This document shows positions 35,557 through 44,198 of a stretch of 62,505 bases of DNA, piece after piece. The stretch is from Rehaibacterium terrae (GTDB taxonomy: Bacteria; Pseudomonadota; Gammaproteobacteria; Xanthomonadales; Xanthomonadaceae). The first letter of the stretch is position 1. Every line of letters begins with the position of its first letter. The notes beneath the pieces were generated by a model. That model worked only from the letters and a program-made list of their open reading frames with translations. It was not told where the DNA came from and did no database searches. The stretch spans positions 1-62,505 of the forward strand of contig NZ_JACHHX010000018.1 in NCBI RefSeq assembly GCF_014202935.1, read 5' to 3'. Made by a program: the position numbers and the translations under genes.

Positions 35557-36152
35557 TCGGTCCGGACGACGTGCTGCGGTTCTGGTTCGGCGACAGTGGT
35601 GACGAGGGCGGGACGATCGCGCAGGGGCGGCCGCGCTGGTTCAACGGGGGCGAGGCGCTGGACCGCGAGATCGGCGCGCGTTTCGGCGCCTGGGTGGAGG
35701 CGGCGCGGCGCGGCGAGCTGTCGTACTGGGCGGGCGAGGCGCACGGCCGGCTGGCGCTGTTGATCCTGATCGACCAGTTCGGCCGCAACCTGCACCGCGG
35801 CAACGGCGCGGCCTTCGCCGCCGACGCGCTGGCGCAGGCGCTGTGCCTGGAGGGGCTGCGGCTGGGCCATGACCGCCAGTTGAGCCGCCCGCAGCGGGTG
35901 TTCTTCTACCTGCCGCTGGAGCATGCCGAGAACCTGTCGCTGCAGGACTGCAGCGTGGCACTGTTCGCGGCGCTGCGCGACGAGGCGCCGGAGGCGCTGC
36001 GGTCGCACTACGAGAGCTTCCTCGACTATGCCGTGCGGCATCGCGAGGTGATCGCGCGCTTCGGGCGCTTCCCGCACCGCAACGCCGTGCTCGGGCGCAC
36101 GAACACACCGGACGAAGAGACCTACCTGGCGCAGCCGGGCGCGGGGTTCTAG
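35553..36152 (+). CDS. DUF924 family protein
   Basis: 199 residues. Typical DUF924 pattern: V-L-R-F-W-F-G, R-W-F, D-x-x-I-x-x-R-F, [33 protein letters not shown] and the terminal [18 protein letters not shown]. All-helical, TPR-like soluble fold, function unknown. Translationally coupled to the hydroxylase gene. Confidence 0.92.
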   Translation: MIGPDDVLRFWFGDSGDEGGTIAQGRPRWFNGGEALDREIGARFGAWVEAARRGELSYWAGEAHGRLALLILIDQFGRNLHRGNGAAFAADALAQALCLEGLRLGHDRQLSRPQRVFFYLPLEHAENLSLQDCSVALFAALRDEAPEALRSHYESFLDYAVRHREVIARFGRFPHRNAVLGRTNTPDEETYLAQPGAGF

Positions 36153-36278
36153 CCGCCGCCCGACATTCGAGCCGCTGGGTCGGCCGGCCACGCAGCGGGG
36201 CGGGCAGGCACGGGCCGGCTGTGCGTGCCGCAGCCCCGCCCGCGAAGCGGTACATTCGACGCTTTCCCGGAGGACTCC

Positions 36279-37559
36279 ATGCGACCGATTGCCCGACTGG
36301 CCTGCGCCGCCCTGTTCGCGCTCGCCCTGCCCGCCGCCGCCGAAACCGTTTACGTGAGGGCCGGGCAGCTGCTCGACGTCGAGTCCGGCCGTCTGCTGCC
36401 CGACCGCGCGCTGCTGATCGAGGACGGCCGCATCGTCCGCGTCGACGCCGCCGCCGCATTGCCGGCGCCCGCGGGCGCGCGCGTGCACGACCTGGCCGGC
36501 CACACCGTGCTGCCCGGGTTGAGCGATGCCCACGTCCACCTGTTCACCGATGCCGACGTGCACGGCTACCGCCGCCTCGGCATCTCGCTGCCGCAGGCCA
36601 CGCTGACCGGGGCGAAGAACGCCCGCCTCACCCTGGAGGCCGGCTTCACCACCGTGCGCGTGCCGGGCGCGCCGGGCTACGCCGACGTCGCCCTGCGCGA
36701 GGCCATCGCCCGCGGCGACGCGGTCGGGCCGCGCGTGCTGGCCGCCGGCATCGCCATCGGCATCACCGGCGGGCACTGCGGCGACAACAACCTGCTGCCC
36801 TACGAGTACCGCCACAGTGGCGAGGGCGTCGCGGACGGCCCGTGGGCGGTACGGCAGAAGGTGCGCCAGAACGTGAAGTTTGGCGCCGACTTCATCAAGA
36901 CCTGCTCGACCGGCGGCGTACTCTCCCGCGGCACCGAGGTCGGCGCGCCGCAGTACTCGCTGGAAGAGCTGACCGCGCTGGTCGAGGAGGCGCACAGCCA
37001 TGGCCGCAAGGTGACCTCGCATGCCCATGGCGCCACCGGCATCCGCAACGCCATCCTCGCCGGCGTCGATTCGATCGAGCATGCCAGCTTCATCGACGAC
37101 GAGGGCATCCGCCTGGCCAGGCAACGCGGCACGGTGCTGGTGTTCGACATCTACAACACCGAGTACATCCTCGGCGAAGGCGAGAAGGCCGGCATCCTGC
37201 CCGAGTCGCTGGAGAAGGAGCGCCGCGTCGGCGCCACCCAGCGCGAGAACTTCCGCAAGGCCCACGCCGCCGGTGCCACGCTCGGCTTCGGCACCGATGC
37301 CGGCGTCTACCCGCACGGGCAGAACGCGCGGCAGTTCTCGCGCATGGTGCGCTTCGGCATGACGCCGATCGAGGCGATCCGCGCCGCCACCGTCGTCAAC
37401 GCGAGGCTGTTCGGCCTCGATGGCCAGATCGGCCAGCTCAAGCCCGGCTTCCACGCCGACCTGATCGCCGTCGCCGGCGACCCGCTGGCCGACGTGACGG
37501 TGCTGGAGGACGTGCGCTTCGTGATGAAGGGCGGCGAGGTCTACAAGGACGCCCGGTAA
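36279..37559 (+). CDS. exported amidohydrolase (second paralogue)
   Basis: 426 residues with signal peptide (MRPIARLACAALFALALPAAA). GGAGG ideally placed before ATG 36279. Metal ligands as in the 24363 paralogue: S-D-A-H-V-H-L, F-I-K-T-C-S-T-G-G-V, S-H-A-H-G-A-T-G, S-I-E-H-A-S-F-I-D-D, F-G-T-D-A-G-V-Y-P-H-G. Differences from the paralogue in the G-G-H-C-G-D-N-N-L-L-P loop suggest another substrate. The family contains secreted Xaa-Pro dipeptidases of Xanthomonadales. Confidence 0.9.
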   Translation: MRPIARLACAALFALALPAAAETVYVRAGQLLDVESGRLLPDRALLIEDGRIVRVDAAAALPAPAGARVHDLAGHTVLPGLSDAHVHLFTDADVHGYRRLGISLPQATLTGAKNARLTLEAGFTTVRVPGAPGYADVALREAIARGDAVGPRVLAAGIAIGITGGHCGDNNLLPYEYRHSGEGVADGPWAVRQKVRQNVKFGADFIKTCSTGGVLSRGTEVGAPQYSLEELTALVEEAHSHGRKVTSHAHGATGIRNAILAGVDSIEHASFIDDEGIRLARQRGTVLVFDIYNTEYILGEGEKAGILPESLEKERRVGATQRENFRKAHAAGATLGFGTDAGVYPHGQNARQFSRMVRFGMTPIEAIRAATVVNARLFGLDGQIGQLKPGFHADLIAVAGDPLADVTVLEDVRFVMKGGEVYKDAR

Positions 37560-37611
37560 CGGCGGCGCCGCTACGGACACGCGGCGCAGTCGAGCGGAGG
37601 ATGTGCCCCGC

Positions 37612-38394
37612 ATGTGCCTGATCGCCTTCTCCTGGCGCGCGCATCCGCGCTGGCCGCTGGCGCTGATCGCCAACCGCGACGAGTACCACGCGCGACCGAG
37701 CGCGGCGGCGGCGTTCCATGCCGACGCGCCCGGCGTGTACGGCGGGCGCGATCTGAAAGCGGGTGGCAGCTGGCTGCTTGCCTCGACGCGCGGGCGGCTG
37801 GCGGCGGTGACCAATGTGCGCGCCGGGCCGCCGTCGCCGGCGCCGCGCTCGCGCGGCGAACTGGTGGCGGCGTTCGTGCGGGACCGTTCGCCCGCGCCGG
37901 TTCATCTGGAGGCGCTGGCATCCCGGGCCGGCGACTACGGCCGCTTCAACCTGCTGCTGTGGGACGGCACGGCGCTGTGGCTGGCGACCAATCATCCGCG
38001 CTTTTCCATGAGCGAGGTCGCGCCCGGCCGGCATGCGATGTCGAACGGCCCGTTCGACGCCCCCTGGCCCAAGGCCAGCCGGGCGGTGGCCGGGCTGTCG
38101 GCCTGGCTGGATTCGCCGGCTTCGCTCGCCGATGCGCCCGACCCGGCGCCGCTGTTCGCCGCGCTGGCCGACACCCAGCCGGCGCCCGACGCGGCATTGC
38201 CGGATACCGGCGTCGGCCTGGAGCTGGAACGCTTCCTCTCGCCGCCGTTCATCGTCGGCCGCGACTACGGCACGCGCTGCAGCACGGTGGTGCTGGCCGG
38301 CGCGGATAGCATCCGCTTCGTCGAACGCCGCTTCGGGCCGGAGGGGGCGGTGCTCGGCGAAACCGACGCCGCATTGCCGCGAACGCCGGCCTGA
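37612..38394 (+). CDS. NRDE (TANGO2-like) family protein
   Basis: 260 residues from the ATG giving M-C-L-I-A-F, the conserved start of NRDE proteins whose Cys2 is invariant; the frame extends three codons upstream to a GTG without support. Signature A-N-R-D-E-Y at ~22, then G-G-R-D-L-K-A-G-G-S-W-L, the N-V-R region and the C-terminal G-T-R-C-S-T-V-V-L. Ntn-hydrolase-like fold; TANGO2 homologues are linked to heme or lipid handling, unproven in bacteria. Confidence 0.9.
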   Translation: MCLIAFSWRAHPRWPLALIANRDEYHARPSAAAAFHADAPGVYGGRDLKAGGSWLLASTRGRLAAVTNVRAGPPSPAPRSRGELVAAFVRDRSPAPVHLEALASRAGDYGRFNLLLWDGTALWLATNHPRFSMSEVAPGRHAMSNGPFDAPWPKASRAVAGLSAWLDSPASLADAPDPAPLFAALADTQPAPDAALPDTGVGLELERFLSPPFIVGRDYGTRCSTVVLAGADSIRFVERRFGPEGAVLGETDAALPRTPA

Positions 38395-38416
38395 GCCTGC
38401 GCCACCGACTCTGCCG

Positions 38417-39187
38417 TCAGGGCGCCTGCCGGCGGCCATCGCTCAGCGGCCGGGTGGCGAGCTTGCGCCGGCCTTCGGCGATGAATCCGCGACCCTCCCC
38501 GTGGCGGGCGATCACGACGCCGGGCCGGCAGGCTGGCACCGTGCCGGCAGCCTGGTCGGCATGCCAGCCGGTGAGGTATTCGTGCGCGTCCTGGTAGGCG
38601 AGCCACCAGCCGGCGTGCAGGTGGCGGAAGCGGAACGCCTCGGCATACGGCGTGAGCGGTGCGCCGGCCTCGACCCGGACCAGCGCCTGGTTGATGCCGG
38701 TGCCGGCGCCGAACGGTCGGCCCAGCCACAGCCAGGGCTGGGCGGCGTCACAGGGGTGGCGGCGGCTGTCGATGAGGAAGGCGCCGACGCGATGGCGGCG
38801 GTCGTCGTCGGTGGCGTGCGCGGCGGCCTCGGCGTCCAGCGCCGACAGGCTGGCGCGCAGCAGCAGACGCAGGCCGGCATCGCTGTCGTAAGCGCGGCCG
38901 CCGGCCAGCGCCAGTGCGGCGATCAGCGCCAGCAGCAGCGCTTCGGCCAGCCCGCGCGAGCGCCGCGCCTCGCGGCGCACCTGCCGGAACAGCACCCGCA
39001 GCGCCTCGAAGGCCCACCAGAACAGCAGCACGTAGCGGGCGTAGAACAGGCCGTCGTACAGCGCCCACATCGGCGCGCGGCTGCCCGCCCAGGGCGTGAA
39101 CGGCGAATGCGCCCACAGCAGCGCCAGCGTGAGCGCCAGCAGCAGCCACAGACGGTGGGCGAAGCGTGGGCGTGGCGTGCGGAACAT
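38417..39187 (-). CDS. uncharacterised membrane protein
   Basis: 256 residues; not recognised. Hydrophobic helices at ~12-27, ~44-66 and ~80-97, then a ~155-residue soluble domain, rich in W, H and R, with F-L-I-D-S-R-R-H-P-C-D, L-W-L-G-R-P-F-G-A-G and Y-L-T-G-W-H-A-D. It probably faces the periplasm. Codon use matches the surroundings. Convergent with the NRDE gene (22-base gap). Confidence 0.7.
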   Translation of the reverse strand: MFRTPRPRFAHRLWLLLALTLALLWAHSPFTPWAGSRAPMWALYDGLFYARYVLLFWWAFEALRVLFRQVRREARRSRGLAEALLLALIAALALAGGRAYDSDAGLRLLLRASLSALDAEAAAHATDDDRRHRVGAFLIDSRRHPCDAAQPWLWLGRPFGAGTGINQALVRVEAGAPLTPYAEAFRFRHLHAGWWLAYQDAHEYLTGWHADQAAGTVPACRPGVVIARHGEGRGFIAEGRRKLATRPLSDGRRQAP

Positions 39188-39320
39188 GCGACCCCGATTC
39201 CCGGACGGCAGCGCGCAGGGTAGTGCGCGCGCGTGCCGCGGCCAAGCCGGCGGTTGATTCGCCGGCCAATGGCGGGGACACTGCCGGGGTTGCCTGACGA
39301 TCCCCCACGGAGGAATCCCG

Positions 39321-39992
39321 ATGACCGAACACTACGCCGTCGCCCAGGGCGCGCTGCAGGGCGAACGCCTCAACCGCGTCGTCCGCAACACCTACCTCCT
39401 GCTCAGCCTGGTGCTGGGCGTGGCCACCGTCGGTGCCGGCGCCGGCCTGCTGATGAACATCGGCTGGAGCATCGGCATGTGGGTGCTGTTCATGGTGGCG
39501 TTCATCGGCGGCCCGTTCGCCATCCAGCGCGCCAGGGACGGGCAGGCCGCGATCTGGATGACCTTCGCCTGGGCCGGCGTGGTCGGCTTCCTGCTCAGCC
39601 CGCTGGTCGGCGCCTACCTGCGCCTGCCGGGCGGCCCCGGCATCGTGTTCAACGCGCTGGCGACCACGACGGTGCTGTTCGCGGCGCTGTCGGCCTACGC
39701 GGTGACCTCGCGCAAGGACTTCAGCTTCATGGGCGGTTTCCTGTTCGCCGGCCTGATCGTGGTGCTGCTGGCGATCGTGGCGAACATCTTCCTGGCCATG
39801 CCGCTGCTGTCGCTGGTGATCTCGGCGGTGGCGGTGATGCTGATGTGCGGCCTGATCCTGTACGACACCAGCCGGCTGATCCACGACGGCAACGCCAACC
39901 CGGTGTTCATCGTGGTGTCGCTGTTCGCCAGCATCACGGTGCTGTTCACCCACCTGCTCAACCTGTTCGCCCTGCTCGGCGGCGACGACTGA
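39321..39992 (+). CDS. Bax inhibitor-1 (BI-1/YccA-YbhL) family membrane protein
   Basis: 223 residues with seven hydrophobic helices and family motifs: R-N-T-Y-L-L-L-S at helix 1, S-x-L-x-G-A-Y-L, R-K-D-F-S-F-M-G-G-F-L-F-A-G-L, L-I-L-Y-D-T-S-R-L-I-H-D-G, the last carrying the conserved aspartates of the proton/calcium-sensitive core. Bacterial relatives include YccA, which modulates FtsH, and calcium leak channels. GGAGG precedes the ATG. Its own terminator lies at 40017-40039. Confidence 0.92.
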   Translation: MTEHYAVAQGALQGERLNRVVRNTYLLLSLVLGVATVGAGAGLLMNIGWSIGMWVLFMVAFIGGPFAIQRARDGQAAIWMTFAWAGVVGFLLSPLVGAYLRLPGGPGIVFNALATTTVLFAALSAYAVTSRKDFSFMGGFLFAGLIVVLLAIVANIFLAMPLLSLVISAVAVMLMCGLILYDTSRLIHDGNANPVFIVVSLFASITVLFTHLLNLFALLGGDD

Positions 39993-40016
39993 GCGCGGCG
40001 GCTGGAGCGATGCGCG

Positions 40017-40039
40017 AAGGGCCGGCCTTGCCGGCCCTT
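40017..40039 (+). terminator. terminator of BI-1 gene
   Basis: AAGGGCCGG, loop CCTTG, then CCGGCCCTT, followed by GTTCGTTC. It is preceded by GGAGCGATGCGCGAAGG-like sequence also found before the aceE hairpin. Confidence 0.75.
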
Positions 40040-40089
40040 GTTCGTTCATGGCTTCCGTGGCGTGGCCGAAGCCGATTCTGCGGCGGGTT

Positions 40090-40761
40090 TCACCACGGCA
40101 GCGGGGTGCCGTTGCCGTGCCAGAAGGTGCCGGTCTGCTCCAGCGTGAGGGTGTCCAGGCGCTCGATGAGCTGCCTGGCCGCCTGCTCCGGCGTGAGGTC
40201 GCCCCGGCCGCCGACCATGTCGGTGGCGACGTAGCCCGGGTGCAGCAGGAACACGGCGATGCCGCGCGGCTTCAGGTCCACGGCCAGCGACTTGCCGATG
40301 GCGTTCACCGCCGCCTTCGAGGCGCGGTAGCCGTAGTAGCCGCCCGAGCCGTTGTCGGCGATCGAGCCCATGCGGCTGGTGACGATGCCGATCCTGGCGC
40401 CGTCGGCGAGGTGGCCCAGCAGCACCTGTGCGACTTTAAGCGGGCCGAGCGCGTTGACCTCGAACTGGCGGCGGAGGCTGTCGAAGCCGGCGGCGTCGAT
40501 CTCGCCCAGCGACTCCTTCGCCAGGATGCCGGCGTTGAGCACCAGCGTGTCGATGCGGGTGTCGCCGAGGCGGCGAGCGAGCGCGGCCAGGGCGGCGTCG
40601 TCGGTGACGTCGATGCCGCTCTCGACCTGCGCGCCGGTGGCGTCGAGCGCAGGGCTGGCGCGGCGGCAGACGGCGATGACGCGGTCGCCGCGGGCGCTGT
40701 ACTGCTGGGCGAGGGCCAGGCCGATGCCACGGTTGGCGCCGGTGATCAGGACGGTGTGCAT
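40090..40761 (-). CDS. short-chain dehydrogenase/reductase
   Basis: 223 residues from ATG at 40761. Classical SDR: T-G-A-N-R-G-I-G-L-A nucleotide-binding motif (8-17), D-V-T-D, N-A-G-I-L-A, Ser in V-T-S-R-M-G-S-I-A and Y-x-x-x-K (Y-R-A-S-K) catalytic pair, P-G-Y-V-A-T-D-M. It resembles the carbonyl reductase / C-factor-like group. The arginine after the first D in strand 2 (V-C-R-R) suggests NADP(H). Substrate unknown. Confidence 0.92.
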   Translation of the reverse strand: MHTVLITGANRGIGLALAQQYSARGDRVIAVCRRASPALDATGAQVESGIDVTDDAALAALARRLGDTRIDTLVLNAGILAKESLGEIDAAGFDSLRRQFEVNALGPLKVAQVLLGHLADGARIGIVTSRMGSIADNGSGGYYGYRASKAAVNAIGKSLAVDLKPRGIAVFLLHPGYVATDMVGGRGDLTPEQAARQLIERLDTLTLEQTGTFWHGNGTPLPW

Positions 40762-40916
40762 GGCGTTCTCCTCGGGATGACAGGAGCGGAGATGGCGCCG
40801 GACGATGCCGCCATCAAGCCCACGTCGCACTGGCTTAACGGCGCGCGGCGTAGGGTGGCGTGACAGGCACAGTCGCAGGGCGGCTTGTCACCTTATCCCG
40901 CCACGAGGAGGACGAG

Positions 40917-41498
40917 ATGGCCTACAACCGCAGTCACGCCAGGACACTGTGTTCCGACGCCGAACTGGCCTTGTTCGATGCCAGCCGGCGCGAGGCGCTC
41001 GCCGGCCACACCGCCGCGCAGTTGCGCGCGCTGACAGCGCGTGCCCGCAAGCTGCGCGACAAATACACCGACACCTACCGCCGTCAGCGCCTCGGCAGCC
41101 GCGAGCGCAGCGGCAGCAAGCAGGGGCGCAGCGGCAACGCCAACCAGCGCACGTGGCAGAAGGCCAAGCTGTTCGGCGAGGTACTGGCGCGTTTCGAGGC
41201 GCGCCAGCAGCAGATGACGCAGGCGGCGGCACGACGCGCCACGCTGCCGGGTGGTCCGGCCGTGCGCGGCGCGCGCGCGGAGATCGAACAGGCGGCGGCG
41301 CGCGTGGAGGCGACGCGCGGCCGGATTCCGGCGAACCGGCCGGAGTCGCGTCACCGGCCGACGAAGACCGGTTTCGTCGATGCGCAGGCGGCCGCGGTCG
41401 CCCGGCAGCGTCATTTCCAGGAAGCCGGCAACCGCGCCATCCTCGGCCATGTCAGCGCGCAGGGACGACGCAACCAGGGCAAGCGCGACCAGCGTTGA
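40917..41498 (+). CDS. small basic protein, unrecognised
   Basis: 193 residues from ATG at 40917, preceded by GAGGAGGACGAG. Very rich in R, A and Q. It starts Y-N-R-S-H-A-R-T-L-C-S-D-A-E-L-A-L-F-D-A-S-R and contains L-R-A-L-T-A-R-A-R-K-L-R-D-K-Y-T-D-T-Y-R-R-Q followed by R-S-G-S-K-Q-G-R-S-G-N-A-N-Q-R-T and an A/R-rich coiled segment. Similar basic proteins occur in this order and in pseudomonads as hypothetical, possibly nucleic-acid-binding, proteins. A GTGACA...TGTCAC pair (40860-40891) flanks its leader. Confidence 0.72.
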   Translation: MAYNRSHARTLCSDAELALFDASRREALAGHTAAQLRALTARARKLRDKYTDTYRRQRLGSRERSGSKQGRSGNANQRTWQKAKLFGEVLARFEARQQQMTQAAARRATLPGGPAVRGARAEIEQAAARVEATRGRIPANRPESRHRPTKTGFVDAQAAAVARQRHFQEAGNRAILGHVSAQGRRNQGKRDQR

Positions 41499-41521
41499 GC
41501 GGGGCACGCGGTGGCCTGGGG

Positions 41522-41563
41522 TTGATCCGGATCATGCCGTGACGGCCGCTGAGCCTTTAGGCT
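41522..41563 (+). promoter_or_regulatory. FNR/Anr-type promoter of CHAD gene
   Basis: TTGATCCGGATCAT (41522-41535; one base from TTGAT-N4-ATCAA) and TAGGCT (41558-41563) as -10. The box centre would be at about -41.5, a class II arrangement, and the offset equals that at 31265. Confidence 0.6.
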
Positions 41564-41608
41564 GCCCTGGACACAGCCAGTCGGCTCCCGGGATCATTCG
41601 CGCCGCTC

Positions 41609-42481
41609 ATGGCCCAGCCTGCCGATCCGCCACCGCCACTTGGCGATGCCTTGTGCGACTACGCGCAGGCCGAGCTGCGCCGCGCCATCGACTGCTTCGG
41701 CTGGCGCGGCGGGCGTGTGCATGCCGGTGTTCATCAGGGGCGCAAGTCGCTGCGGCGGGTGCGTGCCGTGCTCGCGCTGGGCGGCGAGCGGCTCGGACCG
41801 GGCATGCCGCTGCTGGACCGCGAGCTGCGGCGGATCTGCCGCAGCCTGTCGGCCGAGCGCGACGCCCAGGCGCTGGTGGAAACACTGGATCACCTGCGGT
41901 CGCGGACCCGCAGTGAAGCGATGGCGGCGCATCTGCGCCGCGCGCGGCGACAGGCGGCCGCGTTGCGGGCCAAAACCCTGCGCGACACCTTGGCCGCCGA
42001 CCCGGCGCTGGGCGGACGGCGCGCGCGGCTGCGGGTGCTGCTGGCCGCGCTGCCGGCCCTGGAGTGGCGGGCGCTCGATGCCGATGCCGTACAGGCCGGA
42101 CTGGCGCGCAGCCGGGGGCGTGTCGGCAGGGCGGCGGCGCGCGCACTGCGGCGCGGCAAGCCGGCCGACTGGCACCGGCTGCGACGGCGACTGCGACGAC
42201 TGGCGCAGCAGGCCACGGCGCTGCGCCGGACCGGTCACGGCGGCATGATCGGCGCACCGCCCGACCGCCATCTGGCCGCCGCACTCGGATGGTTGCAGGA
42301 CCTGCAGCTGTTGCGTGCACGCTGCAGCGACCGCGCGCCGTTTGGCCTTGCCGGTTGCGGCCCGCTCGCCGCGCTGGTGGACGCCGAACTGGACCGCAGA
42401 CAGGCCCGGCTCGCCGTGCGCCTGCAAGCCATCCTTGCGGCAGGACAAGCCACCCCACCGACGGAGCAGGAGACGGCATGA
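41609..42481 (+). CDS. CHAD domain protein
   Basis: 290 residues. All-helical CHAD fold with repeated basic/histidine motifs: V-H-x-x-R-K-S-L-R-R-V-R-A, L-S-x-x-R-D-A-Q-A-L-V-E-T-L, W-H-R-L-R-R-R-L-R-R-L, and L-G-W-L-Q-D-L. These conserved histidines and arginines bind polyphosphate in characterised CHAD proteins. No CYTH domain is attached. The ATGA overlap with the phosphoribosyltransferase gene shows an operon, here predicted to be under FNR/Anr-type control. Confidence 0.88.
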   Translation: MAQPADPPPPLGDALCDYAQAELRRAIDCFGWRGGRVHAGVHQGRKSLRRVRAVLALGGERLGPGMPLLDRELRRICRSLSAERDAQALVETLDHLRSRTRSEAMAAHLRRARRQAAALRAKTLRDTLAADPALGGRRARLRVLLAALPALEWRALDADAVQAGLARSRGRVGRAAARALRRGKPADWHRLRRRLRRLAQQATALRRTGHGGMIGAPPDRHLAAALGWLQDLQLLRARCSDRAPFGLAGCGPLAALVDAELDRRQARLAVRLQAILAAGQATPPTEQETA

Positions 42482-43032
42482 CGCAATCGCGGTTTCGCCT
42501 CTACGACGCGGCCGGCGTCGATGTGCTGATCGAGGGCATGGCGCGGCAGGCCTACGGGCTGCTGGCCGGGCGGCCGCTGACCCTGGTCGGCGTGCTGCGG
42601 CGCGGTGCGCCGCTGGCCGAGCGGCTGGCGCAGCGGCTGCACGCGCTGGACCCCGCGCTCGACATCCAGCGCACCGACCTGCATGTCAAGCGCTACAGCG
42701 ACGACCTGCGGCTGCTGCATCCGGAAACCCGTCTGGACGCCACGCCCGAGCAGGCTGCCGCCGATTTCTCCGGGCGGGTGCTGCTGGTGGTGGACGATGT
42801 GCTCTACCAGGGGCACTCGCTGATGCGGGTGTTCGAGTACCTGCGCGGCCGCCATGCCGAGGCGGTGTACGCGGCGGTGCTGGTCGACCGGGAGGCCGCG
42901 CGCTGGCCGGTGCGCGCGCAGGTGGTCGGCGCCACCCTGCGGATCGCCCCGGACGACGTGATCGAATGCAGCGTGCCGCCGTTCGAGGCTGAATGGGCGA
43001 TAACCCTGTGTCGGCAAAGCGGGGCGCCCTGA
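42478..43032 (+). CDS. phosphoribosyltransferase family protein (PyrR-like)
   Basis: 184 residues. Type I PRTase fold: V-L-R-R-G-A-P-L-A-E-R-L (PPi loop region), D-L-H-V-K-R-Y-S-D-D, and the PRPP motif V-L-L-V-V-D-D-V-L-Y-Q-G-H-S-L (typical V-D-D-V-L-Y-T-G-R-T in PyrR/hypoxanthine PRTases; here Q-G-H-S replaces T-G-R-T). The changed PRPP loop makes catalysis uncertain. Coupled to CHAD by ATGA; the GGDEF gene starts 61 bases further on. Confidence 0.8.
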   Translation: MTQSRFRLYDAAGVDVLIEGMARQAYGLLAGRPLTLVGVLRRGAPLAERLAQRLHALDPALDIQRTDLHVKRYSDDLRLLHPETRLDATPEQAAADFSGRVLLVVDDVLYQGHSLMRVFEYLRGRHAEAVYAAVLVDREAARWPVRAQVVGATLRIAPDDVIECSVPPFEAEWAITLCRQSGAP

Positions 43033-43092
43033 AGAACATTTTTTCGGCCCGCGACCGCTAACGATGCCGATGTCCCGGCCGCCCATCCATCC

Positions 43093-44163
43093 ATGACCGC
43101 TTCGCCGAAGCCGGAAGCCGTCGCGCGCGACGAGTACGAGGGCCTGGTCACCGAACTGGTGGCGACCTACGAGCGCCCCTACCGCGCCCTGCTGCTGGCC
43201 GGCGTGGTGATCTTCCTCGCCTTCGGCCTGCGCGAGATCGCGATCTACGGCGACCGGGCCGGGCCGGTGCTGCTGATGCGCGGCGGCTTCGCGGCGGGTC
43301 TGCTGCTGTTGGCGCTGCTGGCGCGGCGCTTTCGCGGCGAGGCGGCGCTGTGGCTGGGCGTGGCCTACCTGGGCCTGTTCGCGACCGGCATCTGCGCCAC
43401 GGCGGCGCTGAGCCCCAACGGCTGGGTGATGCATGCGCTGGCCGGGTTGAGCATGCTGGTGGTCGCCTTCGGGCCGCTCTGGCCGCGGCCGCGCCTGTTC
43501 GTCGCCGGCACCGTGGCCCTGCTGCTGCCGCCGCTCGCCATGCTCTGGCTGATCGCGGCGCCGGGGCCGACCTGGCTGGATTACGTGTCCTACCTGAGCG
43601 TCGCGGCCTGCGTCGCCTATCTGCTGTTCCGGCTCAGCCAGGGCCTGTCGATCCGCGATTACCGGCTGCGCCGGGAACTGCTCCGGCGCGCCGATTCCGA
43701 CGCGCTCACCGGCGTGCTCAACCGCGCCGGCTGGGGATCGCGTGCCGAGCAGCTGATGGACGTGGCACGGCAGTCGGCGCTGCCGCTGGTGATGCTCTAC
43801 CTCGACCTGGACCATTTCAAGCAGGTCAACGACCGCTACGGTCACGCCACCGGCGACGAGGTCCTGGAGCGCGCCGCGCTGGCGATCCGCAGCACGCTGC
43901 GCGAACAGGACCTGGTGGCGCGGCTGGGTGGCGAGGAGTTCGTGGTGATGTTGCCGGGCGCGTCGATCGAGCAGGCGCTGGCGGTGGCCGAGCGCATCCG
44001 CCTGCGCGTCTCCGAGGCCAACGCCGCGGTCAGGATCACCCTCAGCGGCGGGCTGGCGGCCTGGGATCGGGTCGAGTCGCTCGACGATCTGATGCACCGC
44101 GCCGATCTGGCGATGATCGAGGCCAAGCGCGCCGGTCGCAACCGGGTGGTGGCGGCCGACTGA
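43093..44163 (+). CDS. membrane GGDEF diguanylate cyclase
   Basis: 356 residues. Six predicted transmembrane helices (about 32-50, 60-78, 84-104, 108-122, 134-155, 160-180) followed by a GGDEF domain (about 200-356): D-A-L-T-G-V-L-N-R, Y-L-D-L-D-H-F-K-Q-V-N-D-R-Y-G-H, R-L-G-G-E-E-F-V-V-M-L. The signature G-G-E-E-F is intact, so it should make c-di-GMP. It may be co-transcribed with the CHAD-phosphoribosyltransferase pair upstream. It ends at a hairpin. Confidence 0.93.
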   Translation: MTASPKPEAVARDEYEGLVTELVATYERPYRALLLAGVVIFLAFGLREIAIYGDRAGPVLLMRGGFAAGLLLLALLARRFRGEAALWLGVAYLGLFATGICATAALSPNGWVMHALAGLSMLVVAFGPLWPRPRLFVAGTVALLLPPLAMLWLIAAPGPTWLDYVSYLSVAACVAYLLFRLSQGLSIRDYRLRRELLRRADSDALTGVLNRAGWGSRAEQLMDVARQSALPLVMLYLDLDHFKQVNDRYGHATGDEVLERAALAIRSTLREQDLVARLGGEEFVVMLPGASIEQALAVAERIRLRVSEANAAVRITLSGGLAAWDRVESLDDLMHRADLAMIEAKRAGRNRVVAAD

Positions 44164-44185
44164 CCGTCCGCCGCGGGGCGGACGG
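44164..44185. terminator. hairpin between GGDEF and ompW-like genes
   Basis: CCGTCCGCC, loop GCGG, then GGCGGACGG (9-bp perfect stem), directly after the 44163 stop and before the convergent 44199 stop. Confidence 0.65.
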
Positions 44186-44198
44186 CCGCGGCGGGCAT

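Noticed and set aside
40860-40891. GTGACA...TGTCAC inverted repeat, resembling a CRP/Clp site.
   Set aside because: Spacing of 20 bases does not fit TGTGA-N6-TCACA, and the match is short enough to be chance.
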